A program made the position numbers and the translations under genes. Positions 7,693-14,570 of a DNA stretch of 64,000 nt are shown here, piece after piece; position 1 is the stretch's first letter; every line of letters starts with the position of its first letter. Origin of the DNA: Corallococcus sp. NCRR (lineage in GTDB: Bacteria; Myxococcota; Myxococcia; Myxococcales; Myxococcaceae). The stretch is taken from contig NZ_CP114039.1 in the NCBI RefSeq assembly GCF_026965535.1, positions 6,510,001 through 6,574,000 of the forward strand, read 5' to 3'. Under the pieces are notes generated by a model. That model worked only from the letters and a program-made list of their open reading frames with translations. It was not told the origin of the DNA and did no database searches.

Positions 7693-8721
7693 ATGCAGCC
7701 GGTGCAGGTGAAGACTCGCCAGGAGCGACTTCTGGGCGCCATCCAACTCTCGACGATGGAGGGGGTGGAGATAGGGCCGCTCGCCAACCCGATCGTCACG
7801 CGTGCCGCCGGGCGGATTCTCTACGCCGACCACGCGAGCACCGACGTGCTCCGGCGCAAGTACGCGGGGCACGGTTGGGATACCGCGACCATCGTGGACG
7901 TCGACGTGGACCTCTCGTCGCGAACGCTGTCCGCCGCGCTGGGCGACCGGCGCGTGGACTTCGTGATCGCGAGCCACGTCATCGAACATGTGCCGGACCC
8001 CGTGAGCTGGCTGGAGGACCTGCGCAAGGCACTGCGTCCCGGCGGGATCATCTCGCTGGCCATCCCGGACAAGCGCTTCTGCTTCGATGCGAAGCGCCCG
8101 GTCAGCACCCCCGGGGAGCTGGTGGACGCCTTCCTGTCGCGCCGCACCGCCCCCACCGTGAAGCAGGTCTTCGACTTCTGGGCCTACTACTGCCAGGTGG
8201 ACGCGAACGCCATGTGGAGCGGCGCCATCGACGCGGAGCAGCTCCCGTGCTCCGGCACGCTCCAGAACGCGCTTCAGAAGTCCCAGGAGGCGGTGACGGC
8301 CACCGGCTACACGGACGTGCACTGCTGGGTCTTCACTCCGCACTCGTTCCTGGAGGCCGCGGCCACGCTGGCGGAGCTGGAGATGTTCCCATTCCAGCTC
8401 GCGGACTTCGCGTCGACCTCTCCAGGAGAGGTCGAGTTCTTCGTCAGCCTGATGCGCATCGAGGGCACCGAGAGCGAGCAGGAGCGGGCCAACCGCGTGC
8501 GCTCGCTGCGCGCGGCGGCGCTCGAAGCGGCGTCAGCGCCGGGGCCCTCGCGGCCCCAGCCCCCGGAGTCTCCGGCTCCCAGTCCTCCGGAGTCTCCGGC
8601 TCCCAGTCCTCCGGAGTGGGCGGAGGCCACGCTCCGGCTCGGCCGGCCGCTCTACCGCACCCTGGCGCAGGCGTTGCCTGGAGTGCGCACGCTGCGGGAG
8701 CGGCTGCGGCCCTGGCTCTAG
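7693..8721 (+). CDS. SAM-dependent class I methyltransferase
   Basis: A 342-aa protein with a class I methyltransferase core. An acidic loop follows TATIVDVDVDL, then RRVDFVIASHVIEHVPDPVS (motif IV with HVIEHV) and LRKALRPGGIISLAIPDKRF (post-IV). This pattern matches the Methyltransf_11/ubiE-like group often found with glycan or lipopolysaccharide genes; the substrate cannot be read. ATG 7693 is chosen over ATG 7675 because GAGGAG lies 6 bases before it. A low-complexity Pro/Ser linker (PPESPAPS repeated) near residues 290-308 separates the catalytic part from a short basic C-terminus, which may contact a partner or a membrane. Confidence 0.8.
   Translation: MQPVQVKTRQERLLGAIQLSTMEGVEIGPLANPIVTRAAGRILYADHASTDVLRRKYAGHGWDTATIVDVDVDLSSRTLSAALGDRRVDFVIASHVIEHVPDPVSWLEDLRKALRPGGIISLAIPDKRFCFDAKRPVSTPGELVDAFLSRRTAPTVKQVFDFWAYYCQVDANAMWSGAIDAEQLPCSGTLQNALQKSQEAVTATGYTDVHCWVFTPHSFLEAAATLAELEMFPFQLADFASTSPGEVEFFVSLMRIEGTESEQERANRVRSLRAAALEAASAPGPSRPQPPESPAPSPPESPAPSPPEWAEATLRLGRPLYRTLAQALPGVRTLRERLRPWL
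8563..8617 (+). repeat. 24-bp tandem repeat inside the methyltransferase linker
   Basis: Two perfect copies of a 24-bp unit (8563-8586 and 8587-8610, starting CCGGAGTCTCCGGCTCCCAG), followed by 7 bases of a third. Each copy encodes PESPAPSP. The frame is kept, so copy-number change would only lengthen the linker. Confidence 0.85.
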
Positions 8722-8748
8722 GGGATTGCTTGCGGCGACAGCGTCTCC

Positions 8749-9237
8749 TCAGCCCTTGCGCGCCGCGTTGATCTTCGCGATGTCGATCTTCTTCATCTCC
8801 ATCATCGCGGAGAACACCCGCTTGCGCGCGGCCGGATCCGGATCGCTCATGCCGTCCGACAGGGCGGCAGGGGTGATCTGCCACGAGATGCCCCACTTGT
8901 CCTTGCACCAGCCGCACTGGCTTTCCTGACCGCCATTGCCGACGATGGCATTCCAGTAGCGGTCCGTCTCTTCCTGATCCTTCGTGCTGACCTGGAACGA
9001 GAAGGCCTCACTGTGCTTGAAGGCAGGGCCGCCATTGAGGCCAAGGCACGGAATGCCCAGCACGGTGAAATCCACCGTGAGGACGTCCCCCTCCTTGCCG
9101 TCCGGGTAGTCGCCCGGTGCCCGGTGCGTGGCGCCGACGGAGCTGCCGGGAAAGGTGCGGGCGTAGAAGGCGGCCGCCTCCGCGGCACCGCCTTCGTACC
9201 AGAGACAGATGACGGTCTTGTTCACAGGGGTCGTCAC
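8749..9237 (-). CDS. VOC family (PhnB / 3-demethylubiquinone methyltransferase-like) protein
   Basis: A 162-aa single-domain vicinal oxygen chelate protein of the PhnB type. It shows KTVICLWYEGGAAEAAAFYA and RTFPGS, then EGDVLTVDFTVLGIPCLGLN, FKHSEAFSFQV, and CGWCKDKWGISWQITP near the C-terminus. These proteins bind a metal or a hydrophobic ligand; substrates are usually unknown. GTG 9237 is chosen because AAGGAG lies 7 bases before it and the protein then starts MTTPVNK, as in relatives. GTG 9258 is in frame and overlaps the upstream stop (GTGA). The gene lies just downstream of a second VOC gene on the same strand, probably in one transcript. Confidence 0.85.
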   Translation of the reverse strand: MTTPVNKTVICLWYEGGAAEAAAFYARTFPGSSVGATHRAPGDYPDGKEGDVLTVDFTVLGIPCLGLNGGPAFKHSEAFSFQVSTKDQEETDRYWNAIVGNGGQESQCGWCKDKWGISWQITPAALSDGMSDPDPAARKRVFSAMMEMKKIDIAKINAARKG

Positions 9238-9254
9238 GATTTCGCTCCTTGGGC

Positions 9255-10055
9255 TCACTCGCCCTTGCGTCCTACAACACCAAACGTGGCCCCCGCGGGG
9301 TCCGTTGCGACGACAATCCAGTCGCCTCCGGGCACCTCGTGCGGGCCTTGCAGCACCTTACCGCCGTTGGCGGTGATGGCGCGCTGTGCCTCGGCGACAG
9401 AGGGAACGCCGAAATAGAACAGCCAGGCGCCGGTGGGGCCGGGGTTCTCGGCGGGCTTCTGCATGATGGCGCCAAGCCGAACGCCGTCGTGGTCGATGAA
9501 GCAGTAGTCGCCCATCGGGCCCATGGGCATCACGTCGTTGAACTGGAAGTGGAAGTGCTTCGCGTAGAACGCCTTGGCGCGCGTGAGCTCAGGGCTCGCC
9601 AGCTCGTTCCAGCGGATGCGCTGTGCTTCCTTCACGTCGAAGACGTCGCTCTTCGCCTGGGGTTTGCCGGGCGGCGGAATGGGCGCCATCACGTAGAAAG
9701 GCGTGCCCATCGGGTCGGCGACCATCGCGATGGTACCGACGGGGAGATCCCTGCGTGGCATCAGCACCCTGGCACCATCGGCCACCATGGCCCGGAGGGA
9801 CGCATCGACATCGGCCACGTGCAGGTAGCCGAGCCAGCAAGGCTGTGCCCCGTGCTGCACCATGTCCTGCGAAAGGCGCAGCACGCCGCCGGCGGAGCCA
9901 CCATCGCCGCGCATGATCATCCGGTAGTCCATTCCGTCCGGTATGGGCGCGGGCGGGTCGGAGATCTTCCATCCCACGACGGCGCCATAGAAGCTGGCGG
10001 CGGCGCTGGGATCCTGGGTCATCAGCTCGTACCAGATGAAGCTTCCAGTGCTCAT
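9255..10055 (-). CDS. Two-domain VOC family (glyoxalase/bleomycin resistance-like) protein
   Basis: A 266-aa protein with two glyoxalase-type halves. Residues about 4-120 begin GSFIWYELMTQDPSAAASFY. Residues about 140-262 begin RIRWNELASPELTRAKAFYA and end with a DPAGATFGVVG strand. This is the CFP-30/27-kDa antigen type of VOC protein. ATG 10055 is used: MSTGSF is the normal family start, a G6 run precedes it by nine bases, and the upstream in-frame extension has no family similarity. It is the first gene of a two-gene unit with the PhnB-like gene, with 17 bp between the stop and the chosen downstream start. Confidence 0.88.
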   Translation of the reverse strand: MSTGSFIWYELMTQDPSAAASFYGAVVGWKISDPPAPIPDGMDYRMIMRGDGGSAGGVLRLSQDMVQHGAQPCWLGYLHVADVDASLRAMVADGARVLMPRRDLPVGTIAMVADPMGTPFYVMAPIPPPGKPQAKSDVFDVKEAQRIRWNELASPELTRAKAFYAKHFHFQFNDVMPMGPMGDYCFIDHDGVRLGAIMQKPAENPGPTGAWLFYFGVPSVAEAQRAITANGGKVLQGPHEVPGGDWIVVATDPAGATFGVVGRKGE

Positions 10056-10238
10056 CGTGTCATTCCCCCCTGTGAAAGGCTGGGTGTGAAGGGTCCGCAC
10101 GCCCGTGTCGAGAGGGCCCTTCAATCACTGCATTCTTTTCCACGAAACCGCGCCTTCTTGCCGCAGCGCGGCAGGCCTGACCCCGCCGACAAGAACCGAA
10201 GAAACATTTCCTCTCGATGGGCGAGAATTAGGGAAATC

Positions 10239-11282
10239 ATGCGAACCACTGCCCATCCCCACCGTCCCCTCCACGTTGGCTCCACTGGCAACCGCGTTCA
10301 GAAGGTCGAGGAGCGCCTGAAGTCAGCCGGTTACCTCAAGGGCCCCGCGGACGACCGCTTCGACGCCAAGACCGCCAAGGCGGTGGTCGCCTTCAAACGC
10401 GACAACGGCTGGGATGGGAATCCGAAGGGGGTCGTCGGCGAGCGGATGGACTCATCGCTGAAGCGCGTCAGCGCCACCGCCACCCCTGGCACGGAGGGCG
10501 CCACGACCGCCGAGGCCAGCGCGGCCGGCGGAAGCGACCGCAAGGGCAAGACGCCGTCGCAGCTCAGGGGCGCGACCTACAACGTCGAGCGCGACCGCAA
10601 TCCCCAGGACGTGAAGAAGTGGCTGGGCGACTTCGCCAAGAAGAACAAGCTCGACTTCGTCCAGCTCCAGGAGATCAACGGCTACCACAAGGCCCTGGAG
10701 AACATCCCCGGCTACCACCTGGTGACCTTCCCCGGGGCCAAGGACCATGGCGAGACGGGCATCCTCGTGAAGGACAGCCTGCTCCAGGGGCAGAAGACGT
10801 CCATCCAGGGTGAGGGCGGCGGCTGGACCACCGTGCGCGGTGGCCATGCTCCGCCGCGTGCGGCCACGGCGGTCAAGCTCGCGGGTTGGCTGCAGGTAGT
10901 CTCCGCGCACCAGCCGCCATCGGTCGACTGGAAGGGCGGCGAGCCCGTCGGGCCGAAGAACCGCGTGAGCACCTACAAGTCGCTCTCCGAGAAGCTGCTC
11001 GGCTTCGCGCAGCGGAAGATCGCGAAGAATCCTGACGAAGGCCTGCTCATCGGCGGTGACTGGAACGAGCCGGCGTCCACGAAGGGCAAGTGGTCACCCG
11101 GCTGGATCGCCCAGCAGGCGGGCATGAAGCTCCACGGCGGCGTGGAGAGCCACGGCCACGGCAAGATCGACTACGCGATGTCCTACGGGGCCAAGGTCAC
11201 GAACGTGAGGGCCGGCCCGACCGGGGGCTCGGATCACAACATCGTCATGTATACGGTGAGCCGTCCGAAGGGTAAGGGCTGA
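10239..11282 (+). CDS. Peptidoglycan-binding domain fused to endonuclease/exonuclease/phosphatase (EEP) domain
   Basis: A 347-aa two-domain protein. Residues about 10-70 are a PG_binding_1 repeat (LHVGSTGNRVQKVEERLKSA, then DDRFDAKTAKAVVAFKRDNG). A Ser/Ala/Thr-rich linker follows. Residues about 108-340 are an EEP-fold domain: GATYNVERD, LDFVQLQEI (metal-binding Glu), LLIGGDWNEP (Asp/Asn), and a final GSDHNIVMY (catalytic Asp-His). No classical signal peptide is visible after ATG 10239, so export, if any, uses another route. The substrate could be nucleic acid, a phospholipid head group or an inositol phosphate. The upstream open extension lies opposite the VOC gene and is not coding. Confidence 0.8.
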   Translation: MRTTAHPHRPLHVGSTGNRVQKVEERLKSAGYLKGPADDRFDAKTAKAVVAFKRDNGWDGNPKGVVGERMDSSLKRVSATATPGTEGATTAEASAAGGSDRKGKTPSQLRGATYNVERDRNPQDVKKWLGDFAKKNKLDFVQLQEINGYHKALENIPGYHLVTFPGAKDHGETGILVKDSLLQGQKTSIQGEGGGWTTVRGGHAPPRAATAVKLAGWLQVVSAHQPPSVDWKGGEPVGPKNRVSTYKSLSEKLLGFAQRKIAKNPDEGLLIGGDWNEPASTKGKWSPGWIAQQAGMKLHGGVESHGHGKIDYAMSYGAKVTNVRAGPTGGSDHNIVMYTVSRPKGKG

Positions 11283-11305
11283 CAGGGGAAGGTACCCGGG
11301 CCCGC

Positions 11306-12541
11306 TCACCCCTGGAAGAGGGGGCGGAACAGCGTGGACTCGCGCAGGGAGGCGGCCAGCGCGGCGATGTCGTCCGACTGACCGTCCACCTCCTCTTCGT
11401 CGAAAGTCTCCTTCATCCGGGCCATCACCTCCGCATGGCCGCGGGAGTACAGCAGCTCGCGGAAGACGATGAGCGCGGACTCGTCCAGCGGCACCCCGAG
11501 CGAGTCGCGCGTCCGGCCCCCGCCTTCCGCCGGCTGCGTCAGCGCGGTGACCCACTTCATGATCAGGTCCACCGGATCCCGGTCCGGATATCGCTGACGC
11601 ACGAGCTGCTGGATGTGCTCGCCACGCTCGACGTTCAAGAGGAGCGCGAGGAAGTAACGGTGCTCCGGATCCTTCACCTGTCCTCGCCGGTCGATGAGCA
11701 GCGCCTGGCGCATGTACTCCTTGAACACCGGACGAAGCTCCTCCGCCAGCGCGCCATGCGTTCGCACCGCCACGTCCCAGTACGGATCCAGCGCCTCCAG
11801 CTTCTTGTGCAGTTGGAGCAGCCGCTCGAAGACGAGGAAGCACGTCAGGAGGTCCGAGCGCTCGATGAGGCCACTGATGAGCCGCGTGCGCTCCGGCGGG
11901 TTCAGCTCCGCCAGCAATGACAGGGACTGGAGCACCTTGTGGGTGTGCGCGTCCTCGCCGCCCGGGTAGTAGGCCAGGTGGGGCTTCTTGTACGAGTACT
12001 GGTAGCCCCCTTCCGGCGAGTGCAGCGTGCGCACCACGCACGTCACCGAGGGCCGCTCCAGGTGGAAGAGGGAGTGGATGTACCGGTCCCCTCCGAGGAT
12101 GCGGTGGATGTCTCCCGTGCGCAGCCCCGTCACGGACAAGAGCTCCATGTCACCGAACGCGACGCGGCTGTTCACCTTGTGCCGCTCGTGCCAGCGGTAG
12201 TGCCCGTGGATGCTGCTGCCCTGGAGCACCTGGAAGGCGCCACAGAAGCCGTGCTGGTGGATGTCGGTGGTGCCGTCCACCCAGTAGTACAGGTCGATGA
12301 GCAGGCGCGCGTCGGAGAACACCGTCAGCGCCGGCTGGCCGAAGCCCGGACGCGTGGTGAGCTGCTTCGGAAAGTCGCGCGTGCCGTAGAGCCACTCCAG
12401 CGGCTCCAGCGTCTTGAACGCCTGGTGCGGAGCCATCTCCCGCAGCACCTCGGCCGCGATGTCGGGGAAGGCCTCCTCGCTGTGCTGGACCTTCAGCCAC
12501 CGCTCCTGAAGGAGCCTCCCCATGTCCTGGAAGATGCGCAT
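11306..12541 (-). CDS. Cupin-like protein divergent from the lanthipeptide genes
   Basis: A 411-aa protein. Its N-terminal half looks like a cysteine-dioxygenase-type cupin: TTDIHQHGFCGAFQVLQGSS gives the HxH ligand pair, followed by IHGHYRW, TGDIHRIL and RYIHSLFHLERPSVTCVVRT. The C-terminal 200 residues are helical, with no recognised motif. It starts at ATG 12541, 126 bp from and divergent to the flavoprotein gene, so it probably belongs to the lanthipeptide locus. It could oxidise a cysteine or the peptide, or act as an immunity or regulatory protein; the sequence does not decide. Its stop faces the EEP gene stop across 23 bp. Confidence 0.6.
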   Translation of the reverse strand: MRIFQDMGRLLQERWLKVQHSEEAFPDIAAEVLREMAPHQAFKTLEPLEWLYGTRDFPKQLTTRPGFGQPALTVFSDARLLIDLYYWVDGTTDIHQHGFCGAFQVLQGSSIHGHYRWHERHKVNSRVAFGDMELLSVTGLRTGDIHRILGGDRYIHSLFHLERPSVTCVVRTLHSPEGGYQYSYKKPHLAYYPGGEDAHTHKVLQSLSLLAELNPPERTRLISGLIERSDLLTCFLVFERLLQLHKKLEALDPYWDVAVRTHGALAEELRPVFKEYMRQALLIDRRGQVKDPEHRYFLALLLNVERGEHIQQLVRQRYPDRDPVDLIMKWVTALTQPAEGGGRTRDSLGVPLDESALIVFRELLYSRGHAEVMARMKETFDEEEVDGQSDDIAALAASLRESTLFRPLFQG

Positions 12542-12667
12542 GCGATTCCCCGCTCACTGGATGGTCCACACCGCATACGAATCGAGGCGGCGATCCTGGC
12601 TCGATTTCCTTTCAAAAAAGGTCCCATCGCTTTCGGCCGTCCGAAGCGTGTATAGGCTGCCACGCGC
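12542..12667. promoter_or_regulatory. Divergent promoter region between cupin gene and lanthipeptide flavoprotein gene
   Basis: 126 bp separating two outward-facing genes. It contains an AT-richer stretch with a short inverted repeat (CCTTTCAAAAAAGG, 12609-12622) and a TATAGG about 14 bases before ATG 12668 that could be a -10 element. No strong -35 is obvious. Confidence 0.4.
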
Positions 12668-14152
12668 ATGACGCTCCTCACGACGAAGCTGTGTGTCATT
12701 GGCGGCGGCCCCACCGCGGTGGCCGCGCTCTTCGAGGCCCGGGCGCGTGGCATTCCCGCCCTGGCATTGGAGGCTGGCGCCACCCCGCTGGCCTCGCTGC
12801 ATGCCCATATCGAGGGCCTCGTCTACCTGTCGCCCGCCTCGCATTGGGAGGTGGGTGGCCTGCCGCTGGACTGCCGCGACGCGCTGGAGTGCGAGCGCGA
12901 GGACGTGCTGCATTACTACGCACGCGTCATCCAGATGGGACGCCTGGACATCCGCTGCCGCCACCGCTGTGTGGGCCTGCGCCCCGACGCGGACGGCGTG
13001 ACGGTGGAGGTGGAGACGCCCGAGGGCCGCGTCGAGGTGCGCGCCGAAGAGGTGCTCGTCACCGCCTGGTATGAGCGGCGGCCCCTGCCACCGGACGCGG
13101 TGGAGCCCGGCTCGCGAGTGGAGGTGCGGGAGGGATTGCGCTCCGCGGCGGAGGTGGCCGGCCGGCGCGTGGCGGTGCTGGGCGGCGGCATCTCCGGCTT
13201 CGAACAGGCCGGAGCTTTGATGATGGCGGGCCATCCGGTGACACTGCTGATGCGCGGCGAGTCGCGGGGGCTCCACCGGTTGCCGCACTTCGCACGGCTG
13301 GTGGAAGCCACGGGCTCGCGGCTGGTGCCGAACGCCAGCGCGGTGCGCGTCACCCGAGAAGGCGTCACGTACCACGAGGACGGCGAGGCGCGTCACCTGC
13401 CATGCGATGTGCTGGTGGCCGCGTGCGGCGCGCGCTTGTCCCCGCACGTGCTGGGGTTGCTCACGCGCGCGGGCGTGCTGACGGAGGACGAGGTGCGTGG
13501 GCTGGGGGAGTCCGTCAGCCTGGAGGAGGTGAAGCACGCGCACCCGCATCGGTCCCCGGCGGAGCAGGAGCGCCTGGCGGTGGAGTCCCGGCCGGACCTG
13601 TGGCCGCTCGTCTTCGAGGGCCGCCGACGCGTGCGACTGGCCGGAGGGCCCCTGCACGTCGGGGCCTCCAACGCGGGGGTGATGGTGTCCATCGCCACCG
13701 CCGTGTTCGCGGTGCGCGCGATGGCGGGTGCGCCGGTGCCCTCGGGCATGGCACCGCCGCTTGCGCGGGCGCTGCTCAACCTGGAGTCCCTCCTCCAGGT
13801 GCTGCGCGAGGACGTGCCGCCAGAGCGCGTGGAGTCGCTGCGCCCGCTGGCGGTGGGCTCCTGGAGCCGCGCGTGGGTGCACCCGCATCTGTTGGAGAGC
13901 CCCACCGCGCGGAGCGCGGAGCGCACCACCGGCCTGGATCCGACCCGCTTCCTGCTGCCCCCGGGGCTGGGCGCCAGCGACCTGGAGCGGGAGCTGCTCG
14001 GGCTGGCGGATGGAACCTCCAGCATCGGGGAGATCGCCGACGCCAACGGGATGGCGGATCCCGCGGAGCGCGCGAAGCTCGTCGCCACCTTTCGCAAGCT
14101 GTGGACGCGCAACGTGCTGACGTGGCTGCCTCCGCTGGACGCGAATCGCTGA
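12668..14152 (+). CDS. YpdA-like FAD/NAD(P)-binding oxidoreductase with PqqD/RRE-like C-terminus
   Basis: A 494-aa flavoprotein. The first dinucleotide fold is KLCVIGGGPTAVAALFEARA (residues about 7-26) and the second is RVAVLGGGISGFEQAGALMM (about 166-185). The middle (EDVLHYYARVIQ, then LVTAWYERRPLP) follows the YpdA/bacilliredoxin-reductase pattern. No CxxC is present, so it is not a thioredoxin-reductase-type enzyme. Residues about 440-490 (ERELLGLADGTSSIGEIADA, then a helix ending in LWTRNVLTWLPP) resemble the winged-helix PqqD/RRE fold that binds RiPP leader peptides. The gene lies 94 bp before the precursor gene, so it probably modifies the lanthipeptide, for example by reducing or oxidising it. 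The RRE reading is pattern-based. Confidence 0.7.
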   Translation: MTLLTTKLCVIGGGPTAVAALFEARARGIPALALEAGATPLASLHAHIEGLVYLSPASHWEVGGLPLDCRDALECEREDVLHYYARVIQMGRLDIRCRHRCVGLRPDADGVTVEVETPEGRVEVRAEEVLVTAWYERRPLPPDAVEPGSRVEVREGLRSAAEVAGRRVAVLGGGISGFEQAGALMMAGHPVTLLMRGESRGLHRLPHFARLVEATGSRLVPNASAVRVTREGVTYHEDGEARHLPCDVLVAACGARLSPHVLGLLTRAGVLTEDEVRGLGESVSLEEVKHAHPHRSPAEQERLAVESRPDLWPLVFEGRRRVRLAGGPLHVGASNAGVMVSIATAVFAVRAMAGAPVPSGMAPPLARALLNLESLLQVLREDVPPERVESLRPLAVGSWSRAWVHPHLLESPTARSAERTTGLDPTRFLLPPGLGASDLERELLGLADGTSSIGEIADANGMADPAERAKLVATFRKLWTRNVLTWLPPLDANR

Positions 14153-14246
14153 TAAGCGATTGGAGCAACGACCAGGAATTCGGGGGTGCTTCGTATTTCG
14201 TTTCGACCGCGCAATTCCGTGCGGCCTTACATCCAGGAACGAAACC

Positions 14247-14441
14247 ATGAAGAAGCCCACCAAGAAGCTGACGCTGTCGAAGGACACCCTGCGCGCGCTG
14301 AACGAGACCCAGCTGAAGCAGGTTGCCGGTGGCATTCCGCCCTCCGTCTACGATTGCGATGGTACGGATCCGACCGAGGCCACCGTCTGCTACACGAACG
14401 CGCTCTGCCAGACGCAGGAATACTTCGGCTGCTGCTTCTGA
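14247..14441 (+). CDS. lanA: Class I lanthipeptide precursor peptide (LanA)
   Basis: A 64-aa peptide with a typical leader and core. The 29-residue leader has KKLTLSKDTLRALNETQLKQ followed by VAGG, the pattern of Gram-negative class I lanthipeptide leaders, with the double glycine cut by a C39 peptidase. The 35-residue core (from I30) has five Cys (37, 48, 54, 62, 63) and six Ser/Thr (S33, T40, T43, T46, T50, T56), enough for up to five thioether rings, and ends GCCF. AGGAA lies 7 bases before ATG 14247. The LanB, LanC and C39 transporter genes follow directly. A strong hairpin separates it from lanB, so the peptide is probably made in excess. Confidence 0.9.
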   Translation: MKKPTKKLTLSKDTLRALNETQLKQVAGGIPPSVYDCDGTDPTEATVCYTNALCQTQEYFGCCF

Positions 14442-14501
14442 TGCGGTTCGCGCCGTGTGCTCGGAGGTGAGGTTCGCTTCCGAGGCATGGTGAGAGGTTT
14501 T

Positions 14502-14531
14502 GCCCCGGGCCGGTGTTCGCCGGCCCGGGGC
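14502..14531 (+). terminator. GC-rich hairpin between lanA and lanB (attenuator-like)
   Basis: A perfect 12-bp stem, GCCCCGGGCCGG pairing with CCGGCCCGGGGC, with loop TGTTCG. It lies 60 bp after the lanA stop and 39 bp before the lanB start. Only GTTT follows, so termination should be partial. A leaky terminator here is the usual way to keep precursor mRNA above enzyme mRNA. Confidence 0.7.
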
Positions 14532-14570
14532 GTTTCCCGCACCCGGTTTCCGGTTCCGAGGTCCGTCGCG

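Noticed and set aside
7513-8343. N-terminal extension of the membrane protein by 277 codons
   Set aside because: It is His/Arg-rich, not membrane-like, and antisense to the methyltransferase gene.
8563-8617. CRISPR-like repeat
   Set aside because: Only two and a third copies, no spacers, and in frame inside a coding gene. No CRISPR array or cas gene is seen anywhere in the window.
9249-10238. N-terminal extension of the peptidoglycan-binding/EEP protein by 330 codons
   Set aside because: This part is antisense to the two-domain VOC gene and has no domain of its own. ATG 10239 directly precedes the PG-binding repeat.
12554-14335. A 593-codon minus-strand frame opposite the flavoprotein and precursor genes
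   Set aside because: No motifs, and it runs antisense through lanA. The plus-strand genes have clear family signatures.
14457-14570. Upstream start for LanB by 38 codons
   Set aside because: The extension crosses the attenuator hairpin and has no similarity to LanB N-termini.
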